A stretch of DNA of 55,538 bases from Defluviitaleaceae bacterium (GTDB lineage: Bacteria > Bacillota > Clostridia > Lachnospirales > WRAA01), in assembly GCA_009780015.1 (NCBI GenBank), contig WRAW01000006.1, forward strand, positions 1 to 55,538, read 5' to 3'. The position numbers were made by a program, and so were the translations under genes. Shown here piece after piece: positions 42,930-53,200 of this stretch. Positions within the stretch are counted from its first letter, which is position 1, and every line of letters begins with the position of its first letter. The notes under the pieces were generated by a model. That model was given only the letters and a program-made list of their open reading frames with translations, searched no databases and was not told the origin of the DNA.

Positions 42930-44246
42930 ATGAAGCGTCGTATGTTAACAATCTGTCTGACCACGGCTCTTACGCTGAGCGCGTGCCTGTCCCCCGGCTC
43001 TCCCGCTGTCGAGCGGCTGGGAGTGGCCAACGCCGAGTTAAACTACTTCAGCTCGTTCCACATAGACGACCCCTTTGCGGTGGTGATCGCCGGAGCCATT
43101 GCCGAATATGAGGCGACGTCCGGCAACCGCGTCAACATAATCTGGAATGGCGGGGAATCGGCCGAAGAGGTTCGCGCCCGCCATGAAAGCGGAGTCCGCG
43201 TGGATATCTGGGACGGCGACATTGAGTTCCAGATGAGGCAAAACGCCGAGCTAATGCTCGACCTAACGAATTTATACGACAGATCATATACACTCCTTGG
43301 CAATCAGTCCATGTCCGACATTATAAACCCGTTCCTTTGGAACTTCGCCGGGCAAATGTCAAGGCGCTTCGCGCCGGAAGACTCGCCCGACGTCCTGCTG
43401 ACCGTGCCTTTCGCGCCCTACAACGTGGCGTTTGTGTACAACCAGGCGATGTTCGCGAGCGCCGGTATTGCAAATCCGCCGCGTACCTGGGAGGAATTCC
43501 TGGCCGTTTGCGAATTGCTGAACGCCAGAGGATTCATGCCGCTGTCAGGTCAGATGCAGCCCAATCTTGCCTACGGATACTACCTGGCCCGCACAATGGG
43601 AACCGACTGGGTAGAGGAGCTTATGCACAATCCGTCCATGTGGACCGACCCGGCGGTATTTAGAATGGCCACCCATTTCGAGCGGCTGATCCGCGCCGGA
43701 AGCGTAAGCCGCCACGAGAGCCGCGCGCATCCCGGCCCTCACGCCATACTGAACGACAGCGTGGCAATGTGGCTTATGAGAACGTCCGACATCCGTAAGC
43801 TTGTGGAGTCCCACGATCCGGGAACGACCTTTGGAGCGTTCAACTTCCCCCGCCTGGAGGAGGAACGCGGCGACCTCGACAGCCTTGTCGGAGAGACGCC
43901 CCAGGGTACATTCGCGACGATGCACGGCGCCCACGGCTTCTTCATCTCCGCGGATACGCGCTATGCCGATTATGCGTTCGAGATGATCGTCACCGTCTTC
44001 AGCCCAAACTTTGACCAGCAGCTATCCGTCGAGACATCTACAGTGCCGTTTGCGGCCGACATACCATGGCCGCCTGAAATACGCGGCATAGAGCGGAGCT
44101 TTCGCGAAATAGGCGCGTGGCTTCCATACGGCGGGGGAACCATGTCAAACCCATTCACGCAGTACCGCGCCGACGTCGGCTTCCGCAGAATGATCCACGA
44201 CCGCGCGCCGGCGAGAGAATTCATAACGGCAATGATGCGAGAGTAA
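42930..44246 (+). CDS. Lipoprotein extracellular solute-binding protein (ABC family 1 type)
   Basis: About 438 residues. MKRRMLTICLTTALTLSAC is a lipoprotein signal with lipobox LSAC, so the protein is anchored outside the membrane. The rest follows the family 1 sugar-binding pattern: an aromatic start (LNYFSSFH), VDIWDGDIEFQM, VPFAPYNVAFVYNQAMFASAGI and PPRTWEEFLAVCELL. The ligand is probably an oligosaccharide but this is inferred. No permease or ATPase gene is adjacent. AGGGGAGGGG precedes the ATG; a TTG one codon earlier is less likely. Confidence 0.85.
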   Translation: MKRRMLTICLTTALTLSACLSPGSPAVERLGVANAELNYFSSFHIDDPFAVVIAGAIAEYEATSGNRVNIIWNGGESAEEVRARHESGVRVDIWDGDIEFQMRQNAELMLDLTNLYDRSYTLLGNQSMSDIINPFLWNFAGQMSRRFAPEDSPDVLLTVPFAPYNVAFVYNQAMFASAGIANPPRTWEEFLAVCELLNARGFMPLSGQMQPNLAYGYYLARTMGTDWVEELMHNPSMWTDPAVFRMATHFERLIRAGSVSRHESRAHPGPHAILNDSVAMWLMRTSDIRKLVESHDPGTTFGAFNFPRLEEERGDLDSLVGETPQGTFATMHGAHGFFISADTRYADYAFEMIVTVFSPNFDQQLSVETSTVPFAADIPWPPEIRGIERSFREIGAWLPYGGGTMSNPFTQYRADVGFRRMIHDRAPAREFITAMMRE

Positions 44247-44335
44247 AAATATTCCTTGTGTAAATATTCCTTTTGCGTTAAAAATATGTAGACAACATGT
44301 ATCGCGATCCCAAGAACTATCCGGGGAGGATGTTA

Positions 44336-47300
44336 ATGAAAATCGTAAAGAAAAGAATCGCGCTGATAATGGCTTTCGTAATGATGTGGTCGTCCGTAAC
44401 GCCCATAACCGCGCTTGCCGAGCCGCTTATCGGCATAGACCCGCTTACGGTCGTACTTCCTACGGCTCCCGGCGGGTCGCTCAGGGTAGATTCGAGAACA
44501 TTTCTTCAGCCCGGCGGCGATATAAGCACGTCGCCAAACCGCGTGGATCCAAATCCGCCAACCGTAGGCAACGCGCCTCTGCACTCCTACTTCATGAGCT
44601 GGCCGGTAGACATAACTACCGAGTACAGACTGTCGTTCTTCCTGACCAACACTCGCAGGGCAGACCTGACGGTTGTGCCGTCAGGGGGAGCGCTTGACGT
44701 TTTCTACGAAGTGTTCGACATCACAAACGGAGGAGATATCCGCAGCGGCGGAACCAACATGAATGCCACCGGCCCGCACGGCTTCATGATTCACCACGCC
44801 GCCGGCCCGGGAACCGCGCTGTTCAGGCCGATTACCCCTCAGGCCTTTATCGAGGGTCAAATAATGCCGATTCCTATACCGGGTCTGGGTATTATTCAGC
44901 ATGTATTGGATTTTGACTACAGATATGGGAGAACAAATGATTTCGGTGCCGAAGATGAGGCTGATCGCCCCCCGGGCGAATTTCTGTTCCCGATGTTTAG
45001 AATACAGCAGGGGCAAGGCTTCTCGTTCAGATACCTTAATGAGGAGATACACTTCCGTTGGGACTTGGCTACGGACGAGTTTGAGTTCAGCATCAACGCC
45101 GTGCCCGCGACTGCCGTAAGCGGAATTCATCAGGGACGGATATATGACTTTTGGCTGTTTAACAGAACCCTTAACAATATAACAAATACAGCTAACGAAC
45201 ACCGGCCGTCGGAAAATGCGGCCGACTGGCTGACATGGAGAAATAGCTGGCCAGACGACAGGTACAGGTATATAAGGGCGATATCGAGTCTTGATCTTGC
45301 ACGCGTACAAAGCATACCCAGGTCAAACTACCCTTTTACCCCTGATCGAGACAGATACCCTGATCTTGCGCTGACCGGAAATCCGCCTCCATACGGGCAT
45401 TACCGCGCTTCGCGCGACGCTGTAATTGGGATGGACTCCGCCGCTGTACTGGAAAATAATGAACACCCCGGCGCCAGGGACGTCAGTCTGGAGTTTAGGG
45501 TTCCGCTTCCGACGTTTTGGGGTACGGAGCGTGATGCTGCCGGCGTCCCTACCGGTAATCATTTCTATACTAATAACCCTCTGTACTTGCCGGGGTATCC
45601 GAACGAACTATCGACTCTTGATTTGCGCGTAGACCTTGTAAGAGATACCGGTCAGCCGGGCCCCCAGCCGCGGACGATTGGTCTAAGGATATATGATATA
45701 TTTGGACTGGGAGACGTTCCCGACGTTCCGGTGTTGCCCAACGACCCGACACATACATTCATTGGAGGGGCCGAAGAAGTGCAGCTTGTGTTTCAGCCTT
45801 GGCTGACTTCCGAGACAGTGACGGAAGGCGGAGTTACATTTGACCGCCACTTCGTCGTATTTGAGTTTATGAATAGGGGTACCGGCGAAATGCTGGCTCC
45901 CAGCGTTATATTTGAACAAGCCAGAATTTGGCTTGTTCCGCAGCAAGGGGACATGGTCGTAAGGCAGTCGCTGGCATCCATGATAGTGCCCCAGAGAATC
46001 TATACCCTGCTGGAGTTCTGGCCGGAGATACACGACAACTTCTATCATATTGCAGTCAATCCTTACAGCGGGCATCGCGGATACTATGTACTGCATGTTG
46101 GTGATACGCGGGTTCCCGGAAACCCGTTCCCCGCGCCGCCCGGTTCGCACAGAGTATTTTCGGACGGAACGGAAGACTTTATTTTGTTCACTACCGGTTT
46201 GTCGGTAATGGAGCTTAACAGCCCCGAGGCGCTTTACTTCCGTGTGGAATTTATCCCCGAAGGTACGGTAAGCCCGGGCATAATGTCGCAGTGGCTGTAC
46301 TTCAGGCCGTATCCGCAGCCGGGGCAAATAAGCTCGCCCCAGATGTTTAATATAATCAACGTTCAACATACGCCTGTTTCGCGCCAGGTCAGGCGTGACG
46401 AGGGCGTTCTCGAAATGACCATGCAGTGGGATATCGGTTCTCAGGAAATTATCAGGGGTCTGCTGGAGCAGTCGACTCAATTTGATGCGGCTGGAAACCC
46501 GTACATTGTCATAGGGTACGATGTCAGGTTTTCGCTGTCGCACGACGTAGACGACCCGGATCATGATGATCTGCCGTTTTTGTGGGTTCCGATCAGGATT
46601 ACCTCCGGCAGCACATTGGGGATAACCGCGACTTTAGATGGTGACACTCACTGGCCGGGCGGCCCGCCGGAATGGCCTTCTGGAATGGCTGAAATAACAA
46701 TAGAGCCCGGAGAAGCTTTTCAGGTAGGCGCGTGGGGTTCGCCGCCGCGCTTCCAAGTTTCAATTCCTGTGAGAGTAAACACTTATCACATTGCGCGCCA
46801 GGGTACGCTTGACCGAAATGGTGTGCCGATCATTACCACACCCGGTAATTATACAAGATACCCCCTATTCCCGTTTGTACACTTCTTTAACGTGCGGCCG
46901 GTCTTGCAGAGCGGTGTACTGCTGTCGCCGATTGTAGCGCCTTCGGAGTATCGGTCGGTTACGCTTAGCGACCTTACGATGCCGGATGTGCCGCCGCCGC
47001 AGAATGTCACGATACCGGAGGTTAGCGTCGTAAGCCGCGCCGTCGACATACTTGACCCTGATACGTCGGACCCGGGCGATCCGCGATTGTCGGATCATCA
47101 CCGCGTATCGTTTGATATTCACTGGGAAATTCCGAGGCAGGGGCTCCGAAACTTCCTCAGATATTCATATAGGGCGACCCCGGCAAGTCTGACCTTGAAC
47201 ATGTATATCTCCGCAAACGAAGATTTCATGGTTAATACATTCGCGAACAGAGGCTGGCCGCAGCGGGCGGATGCGGACGACGTCGCGACCGTCGGTATGC

Positions 47301-50137
47301 CCGGCCCAAGGATACCGCACCAGCATACTGAAGAGTTTGCGATGTATTTCTCGGGCAGCGTAGGCGAAGCAGATGCCGACGGAAATTTTATTCCCATTGA
47401 TCCGAGCCTTGTCCTTAGAGACGCAGCCGGAACAGAGGCGCGGGAACTTCTGCGCCAGACCGCTCTTCCGGGCGGGCCGAACGTCGTGCGTGTGTCGGGC
47501 GTGGCTCTGGACATTGTGACTTCCGCGTTATACAACAACCAAATTACGCTCGGTGAAATTGCCGCGTGGCTGGAAACAGGCGCAGGTATTGACGATCCGT
47601 TCCCGTTCAGATTTACGCTGGACGGGCTGGACAATAATGAGAGGTACTTCATCTTCCTTGACCTGGTGGTAAGCTACGAACCTCCGTATTACCTGTATGA
47701 CCAGGACAACGATCCCATACTGCCCAGGCATCAGGACGCGTCCCTGCTGTCGCCGCTGACGGGCGTGACGACGCAGAGCCTTCCCGACGTGCCGACCGGC
47801 GAGGATATGGTTCCTCCCGCGCCGCAGCTTGATTACCGCGACGTCGGAAGTGACACGGCTACGGTGTTCTGGCCGCCTATCACGGATGTACACGAAACCG
47901 CCGCCATCGAATACGAGATAATCCGCATACGCTCGTCGCAGATGCTTCCGCCCGGGCTGTGGGACAGCCGCGTACCGTTTGCCCAAATTGCGCCGTACCT
48001 GCCGGCAGACTTCGAGTGGGTCGCGTTCCGTACGCAGGCGCTTGAGCCGGACGAGGACGGAATGATCGACTACGAGCTTCTGCAATGGATCGGAGGCAAC
48101 AGCTTCACCGGCGGCGTAGACCCGGACGACTTCTCGTTCAGCATCGCCCAAAACCCGGAAACCGGCTTTATGGAGGCGGTGTTTGTCGACAATACTGTGC
48201 TGGCCAACGAGATATACTTCTACTATGTGCGTACTGTGCGCACAATGAATGTTACAACCACGTTTTCCGTGTGGAGCTTCATTTCGGTGACTACGTATCC
48301 GATCGGACGGCCCATACGCCTGACTCCTGCGCCGGAGCTGATGAGGGAGCAGGACGACCCGATGACCGAGATATGGCTGGGCTTTGACGTACCGCTCCAG
48401 AGTCTTGATATGCTTGGAACCTATCGTCACCTCCAACTGCAGGTACGAGCCGACGGCGAGGAATGGCAGCCGGCCGTCAGGGGCGAGGACGGACAGTGGG
48501 TCGGCGTAATAGAGCTAGACCCCGATACCCTGATAAACGGGCCGTTTAGACCAGGGGTAGCAAACCCGCCGGCGGATATAGCGGACAGTGAGCGTCCGCC
48601 GTTCACCAGGGGCTATCGCTTCTTCTACCTTGCTTCGGGGCTTGCGCCCGGAACTACGTATCAGTTCAGGGTACGCATGATCGACCAGGTAGGTAACGCG
48701 TCGATGTGGTCAAACATAGCGACGTGGATCACTGAGCTCGACCAGGATCAGGCGGAGGACGACCGCGCCGCCGAGGACTGGCGCAGATGGCTGCGTGACG
48801 AGATGTATAGATTGCTGAGGACTCCGTACTGGGTCGCGGTGAACACGGAACACGTGTTTGAGGCGATATTCAGGCCGACCATGACTTCGGTGATCCTAAA
48901 CAGCACGCCTGATTCCCAGATTCGCCTGCCAAGTTCGCCGTTTGATAACGTCAACCGCACAATCTACCACATTCCAATGTCGGTGTACCAGGCGGCAAGC
49001 TCCGCCGACATGGGCTTTGTAGCAATAAACGGCGACATGCGGGTAATGCTGCCGCCAAACTTCATAGACCTGGCTAACAACCCCGCTGTGCTGGCAATGC
49101 GCACGGCAATCGACAACCGCGACTTCGCGGACTCGATAATCCGTGTGAGCATCGGCTGGGCGGACTACGACGAAGTAGACGGCAACGAGACCCTCAGCCG
49201 CGTGGCTGATATCGACATCTCAATAATCGGAGCAAGTCAGGGCATCACCGCCTGGGATAACAATCTGAGGCAAAGTCTTGAGGATTATGTCGAGCGCTGG
49301 GCGAATGATCCGCAATATTTCCAGGCGATTCTAAACGCGGTGAGAAGTCAGGTCACCAATCAGGATATCTCCAGATACCTCCTGGCTGTCCTGGAAGCGA
49401 CCGAGGCCAACATCGTCAGTGTCGTGAACCGCGCGATGTCAAACATGGTGCGCTCCGGCTTTGAAATCGGAACCACCGACCGCGCGATGCAGATCATCCT
49501 GACCGGGCTTGACGCAAACGTCGCCGTTCAGGGGCTTATGAACTTCGGAGCCGGCTGGCTGGCGACGGAAGTCGGAATTATGGGCGTTGGACGCGGCTTC
49601 CCGTCGAACCGCGCTGGAAGGCACGTGTTCACCGGGCGTATAGTGGTTATACCGGGTATTGGGCAGTATGCCCGCGGAGGAACCGTTACCGAAATTGTCG
49701 CAAGGTTTGGCCTGGACGACTTCATGGGCGTCGGAAACATCGATATCAACGCTCCGGCCACCCGTGAGATGGTAGTCGGCTCCGTGGCAAGACTCTCCGG
49801 TTCGCCGCGCGGCGCCGACCCTGTAAACTGGATGAGGCAGCAGGGCATCAACGTGCCGGCGCGTAACCTCGGCCAGGAAATAAGCGGTCAGGAAGCCGTG
49901 GCCCTCATAATGCATGTTTACGAAGTCCGCACGGGAACAGGTATCGCCACCATCAGGATACGCAACAACAACGCGATCAACGGTATAGGCGACTTCGACC
50001 CGAGCTTCACGGAAAGCTTGCGTGCCGCGCTCGAATTGGGCATAATAGATCAGGACAGCTTCAACCCGCGCGAACGCCTGTTGATCCGTGACCTGCTCAG
50101 GATGCTGGACGAAATAGACAGAAACGTCAGAGTATAA
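44336..50137 (+). CDS. Giant secreted surface protein with fibronectin-III-like domains
   Basis: About 1933 residues. MKIVKKRIALIMAFVMMWS starts a signal peptide ending near ITALA. The N-terminal two thirds are beta-rich, acidic and Pro-rich. Fibronectin-III-like modules are visible around PAPQLDYRDVGSDTATVFWPP and YRFFYLASGLAPGTTYQFRVRM. The last 200 residues or so have SLH-like features (ATREMVVGSVARL, ALIMHVYEVRTG, ESLRAALELGIID, NPRERLLIRDLLRML), similar to the end of the next protein, so it is probably cell-wall bound. GGGGAGG is spaced for the ATG at 44336; an in-frame ATG at 44297 has no such site. An adhesin or envelope role is likely but unproven. Confidence 0.8.
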   Translation: MKIVKKRIALIMAFVMMWSSVTPITALAEPLIGIDPLTVVLPTAPGGSLRVDSRTFLQPGGDISTSPNRVDPNPPTVGNAPLHSYFMSWPVDITTEYRLSFFLTNTRRADLTVVPSGGALDVFYEVFDITNGGDIRSGGTNMNATGPHGFMIHHAAGPGTALFRPITPQAFIEGQIMPIPIPGLGIIQHVLDFDYRYGRTNDFGAEDEADRPPGEFLFPMFRIQQGQGFSFRYLNEEIHFRWDLATDEFEFSINAVPATAVSGIHQGRIYDFWLFNRTLNNITNTANEHRPSENAADWLTWRNSWPDDRYRYIRAISSLDLARVQSIPRSNYPFTPDRDRYPDLALTGNPPPYGHYRASRDAVIGMDSAAVLENNEHPGARDVSLEFRVPLPTFWGTERDAAGVPTGNHFYTNNPLYLPGYPNELSTLDLRVDLVRDTGQPGPQPRTIGLRIYDIFGLGDVPDVPVLPNDPTHTFIGGAEEVQLVFQPWLTSETVTEGGVTFDRHFVVFEFMNRGTGEMLAPSVIFEQARIWLVPQQGDMVVRQSLASMIVPQRIYTLLEFWPEIHDNFYHIAVNPYSGHRGYYVLHVGDTRVPGNPFPAPPGSHRVFSDGTEDFILFTTGLSVMELNSPEALYFRVEFIPEGTVSPGIMSQWLYFRPYPQPGQISSPQMFNIINVQHTPVSRQVRRDEGVLEMTMQWDIGSQEIIRGLLEQSTQFDAAGNPYIVIGYDVRFSLSHDVDDPDHDDLPFLWVPIRITSGSTLGITATLDGDTHWPGGPPEWPSGMAEITIEPGEAFQVGAWGSPPRFQVSIPVRVNTYHIARQGTLDRNGVPIITTPGNYTRYPLFPFVHFFNVRPVLQSGVLLSPIVAPSEYRSVTLSDLTMPDVPPPQNVTIPEVSVVSRAVDILDPDTSDPGDPRLSDHHRVSFDIHWEIPRQGLRNFLRYSYRATPASLTLNMYISANEDFMVNTFANRGWPQRADADDVATVGMPGPRIPHQHTEEFAMYFSGSVGEADADGNFIPIDPSLVLRDAAGTEARELLRQTALPGGPNVVRVSGVALDIVTSALYNNQITLGEIAAWLETGAGIDDPFPFRFTLDGLDNNERYFIFLDLVVSYEPPYYLYDQDNDPILPRHQDASLLSPLTGVTTQSLPDVPTGEDMVPPAPQLDYRDVGSDTATVFWPPITDVHETAAIEYEIIRIRSSQMLPPGLWDSRVPFAQIAPYLPADFEWVAFRTQALEPDEDGMIDYELLQWIGGNSFTGGVDPDDFSFSIAQNPETGFMEAVFVDNTVLANEIYFYYVRTVRTMNVTTTFSVWSFISVTTYPIGRPIRLTPAPELMREQDDPMTEIWLGFDVPLQSLDMLGTYRHLQLQVRADGEEWQPAVRGEDGQWVGVIELDPDTLINGPFRPGVANPPADIADSERPPFTRGYRFFYLASGLAPGTTYQFRVRMIDQVGNASMWSNIATWITELDQDQAEDDRAAEDWRRWLRDEMYRLLRTPYWVAVNTEHVFEAIFRPTMTSVILNSTPDSQIRLPSSPFDNVNRTIYHIPMSVYQAASSADMGFVAINGDMRVMLPPNFIDLANNPAVLAMRTAIDNRDFADSIIRVSIGWADYDEVDGNETLSRVADIDISIIGASQGITAWDNNLRQSLEDYVERWANDPQYFQAILNAVRSQVTNQDISRYLLAVLEATEANIVSVVNRAMSNMVRSGFEIGTTDRAMQIILTGLDANVAVQGLMNFGAGWLATEVGIMGVGRGFPSNRAGRHVFTGRIVVIPGIGQYARGGTVTEIVARFGLDDFMGVGNIDINAPATREMVVGSVARLSGSPRGADPVNWMRQQGINVPARNLGQEISGQEAVALIMHVYEVRTGTGIATIRIRNNNAINGIGDFDPSFTESLRAALELGIIDQDSFNPRERLLIRDLLRMLDEIDRNVRV

Positions 50138-50145
50138 AATAGTAT

Positions 50146-50225
50146 AGTGTTTCATTGGCCTGCAACCATCGAAGACTTGCTAGGCGGTTTTTCGCAGGAT
50201 AATGTTGCGGGCCGGATGGAACACT
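50146..50225. repeat. Dispersed palindromic element, copy 8 (minimal, AGTGTT-ended)
   Basis: AGTGTTTCATTGGCCTGCAA pairs with the complement of the right end, which in reverse complement reads AGTGTTCCATCCGGCCCGCAA. The 80-bp element has lost the CCCCACGAAGCC hairpin but keeps a GCGGTTTTTCGC tip. It follows the first giant surface gene by eight bp. A GGCCGG/CCGG-rich hairpin fills the rest up to 50280. Confidence 0.75.
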
Positions 50226-50295
50226 AAAGGCCGGAGGCCGGAAATCGCAGCCGCGATCCGGGTTTCCGGCTACATACCACTGAAAGGAATGTCAT

Positions 50296-53200
50296 ATGAG
50301 GACAGTTACGAGAATCACCGCGTTCCTGCTTATGTTCGTAATGGCGCTGAGTTCCGTACCGCCCGTAGCGATACTGGCGAATCTGCAAAGCCCGGTGCCT
50401 ACCTTAAATATCGTGACCCACGACGCTGCGGTCGGAGACCCGGGGAGCGCATACAACATCGGCTTGACGTGGGGCGTACCGCCTGTATTGCCGCAAAATC
50501 CGAATCATGGGCTTTACGATCCCGGAAATCACCCCGTAAGGGGTTTTGATGTGATAATGAGGAACGCGACGCTGGGTCAGCCGTTCCAGTACTTTCCGAC
50601 CGCGCCGCTGGCGGAGGTTTTGCCCACAAATCATGCGCATGACCTCATGATGATGGCGCTTGCGCCAAGTTCGATATATTCGTTCCAAGTGATACCTTGG
50701 CATATGCACAGACCTCTTGTGACTCTTCCGAGTCCGCCAAATCCTCCCGGGACGACGGGGCCGGGGGGAGAGGAGCGCGCGCCGTACTCGGTGCCTTTCG
50801 CTCAGATGCCGGAGGCGATGTTCCTTACAGACATCGAGGTGACATACGCCTCAGCCGCCGGGAATGCCCTTACCGTGGAATGGAACCACCCCACATTCTT
50901 GGGGCAGGATATATTCAGCGGCTATCGCATCTACTGGCGACGGGTTCAGCCGGCTATGGCTCCGTTTAACCGCGATAACATCGCCCAGAGCGTACATGTC
51001 TCGCTTAGCTCCGACTTGCTTGAGAGTCCGGGTGCAAATATGCTCAGGTACACTTTCAATGTAGCTGACGGTCTGCTTCCCGGAGAATGGTACGTCATAA
51101 ACGTCGAACCTACTCACAGCGCGGGTCAGCTTGTAAGGGGAACAAACCCCATGACGTCGGTGCTGGTCGCCGACGGCAGAACCTTGCCTCTTGCGTTTTC
51201 CCAGCGTGAATACACAGGCGCGAGCGCGTATGTTCAGCCTGTGCTTACCGTGGGCTTCATAGGCCAGCAACTGCGTCTTAGCTGGATACCGTTTATCGGC
51301 AGGACCGACTTGCAGCAGCTGGAGATATGGAGCAGCACCACCGTTCCAAACCCTGCGGAGGATGATAATCGGCCGCAGTCAACCATGCTTGTTACATTTT
51401 CAGGGCTCGAGGCTCAGACCATGTGGCATTTCCTGGTGACGCCGACGCCGACAGTTCCGACGTTCTTTCAGTTTAGAGCAATATTCGATGACGGGAGCGA
51501 GATGTTCTCGACTTCCGAGTTGTTCAACCCTCAGGATGCCGACTTCTTGGCGTACGCGCCGACAATAATTAATATAACGGATAACAGCGCCACCGCCGCG
51601 ACTCTCGCCGACCTTTCCATGGGCGTCGATTTCAGGGCATTTGTAAGGCCGCCGTACACCGACCTTGAGCGAAACAGCCCGTATATGGACGTGCTCCCCG
51701 GTATGTTCCTTGACAGAAACATTGTGTACGATGTTTTTGTTACCGACCGTCTGCAAAACTTGATGCCTCCTGGACGTAACAGCTTTATGATTCATCAGGG
51801 TCTGCCCGCCAGTACTCTGCCGTTCAGTGTGGGGCCGGATGTAGTGGATGACCTGGGACACCCGGCTGTCTTGTACACATTGCCGCCGATAACCGAATAC
51901 GTCACGGTTAACGACCTTGGCATACCCGAGCGCAGAACACAGCTTGACGACAATACGGTGTACTATATCCTGATCGTCGCGCGGCGCGTAGACCCGATTA
52001 CCGGCGATGAAAGCAATCTTGCCTCGCAGGATGCATTCGGTTCGCACTATATACCTCCGTATGGGCCGCTGCATCTGCGTCCGCAGTCTATGCAATCACC
52101 GCCTCTGCGCACGCGTGTCGAAAACGGCATTGAGCAGATCGGAACCGACGAGTTTACTATACAATGGCAGCTTAGATGGGTCGAGGTCTATGACCCGGAA
52201 ACGAACGACTGGTATACAATTGTCGGTGTCAACAACGACGGAAGGATAGTTTACGGAAGGGCCGCGGCCGCCATACCCGACACAAGCCGGGTTGTCCGAC
52301 TATATCCGTTATCGGACGTACCTCCGCCCGGTAATCAATGGCTTCCCAACCATCCGGCGCTTGCCGGCGCAAACCCTGCCCTCAACCCAGAGCTGGCGGC
52401 GGGAATGCCCATGAGGGTCGTAGACCTTAGCGCGGGCGTGCCGAACAACGGCGAGCTGACCTTCGAGATGCACGTCGTTGAGTACGACCAGATGATCGAG
52501 GATGCCGGAAGCTATGATGACTATCTCCTAGGCTTATGGAACCTGCCCGCCGGACACGCCAGATGGACTGAGATCGACCTCCCCGACCCCGACACGGAAG
52601 GATTTAACCCCGCTCATCCGCACTACACCATTACAAGTGTGAACAACCCCCCCGGAGCGGTTGAGCCCAACACGGCGTATGTGGTGTTTGTCAGGCCGGT
52701 TATCTCCGTGAACCAATCGCGTACCGCGTGGTGGCCGGCGTATATAGCCGTAACAACACTTGATACCAGGGAGCCTTTGGCCATAAGGCCGACAACTCCG
52801 CGGCTCGAGGTCGTTCATTCAATGACCGACATGACCAGCATTACGGTACGCTGGAATTATACGCTGGCACAGCCGCCGATGGACTACAACCTGCGCTGGC
52901 ATGAACTCATAACCGCGTACCCCGAGGACGGCGTAGAGATCACGCCCCAAGATATCCGCGACAACAGTTTTTCGCTGACCCCGGGCTGGATTTACTACAC
53001 AATTACCGGGCTGTTTCCGAATACGATGCACTATTTCTGGATAAACGCGGAACATGTGAGCTATCCCGATCCTTCGCCGTGGAGCAACCCGGTGGAAGAA
53101 CGCACTCATAACATTCAGCCTCCGGCGCCGCCCACAGGGCTGGGCATTATATCGGGCGACAGCCTTGAGGCGTACAACAGGGAACACGGCACGACATGGC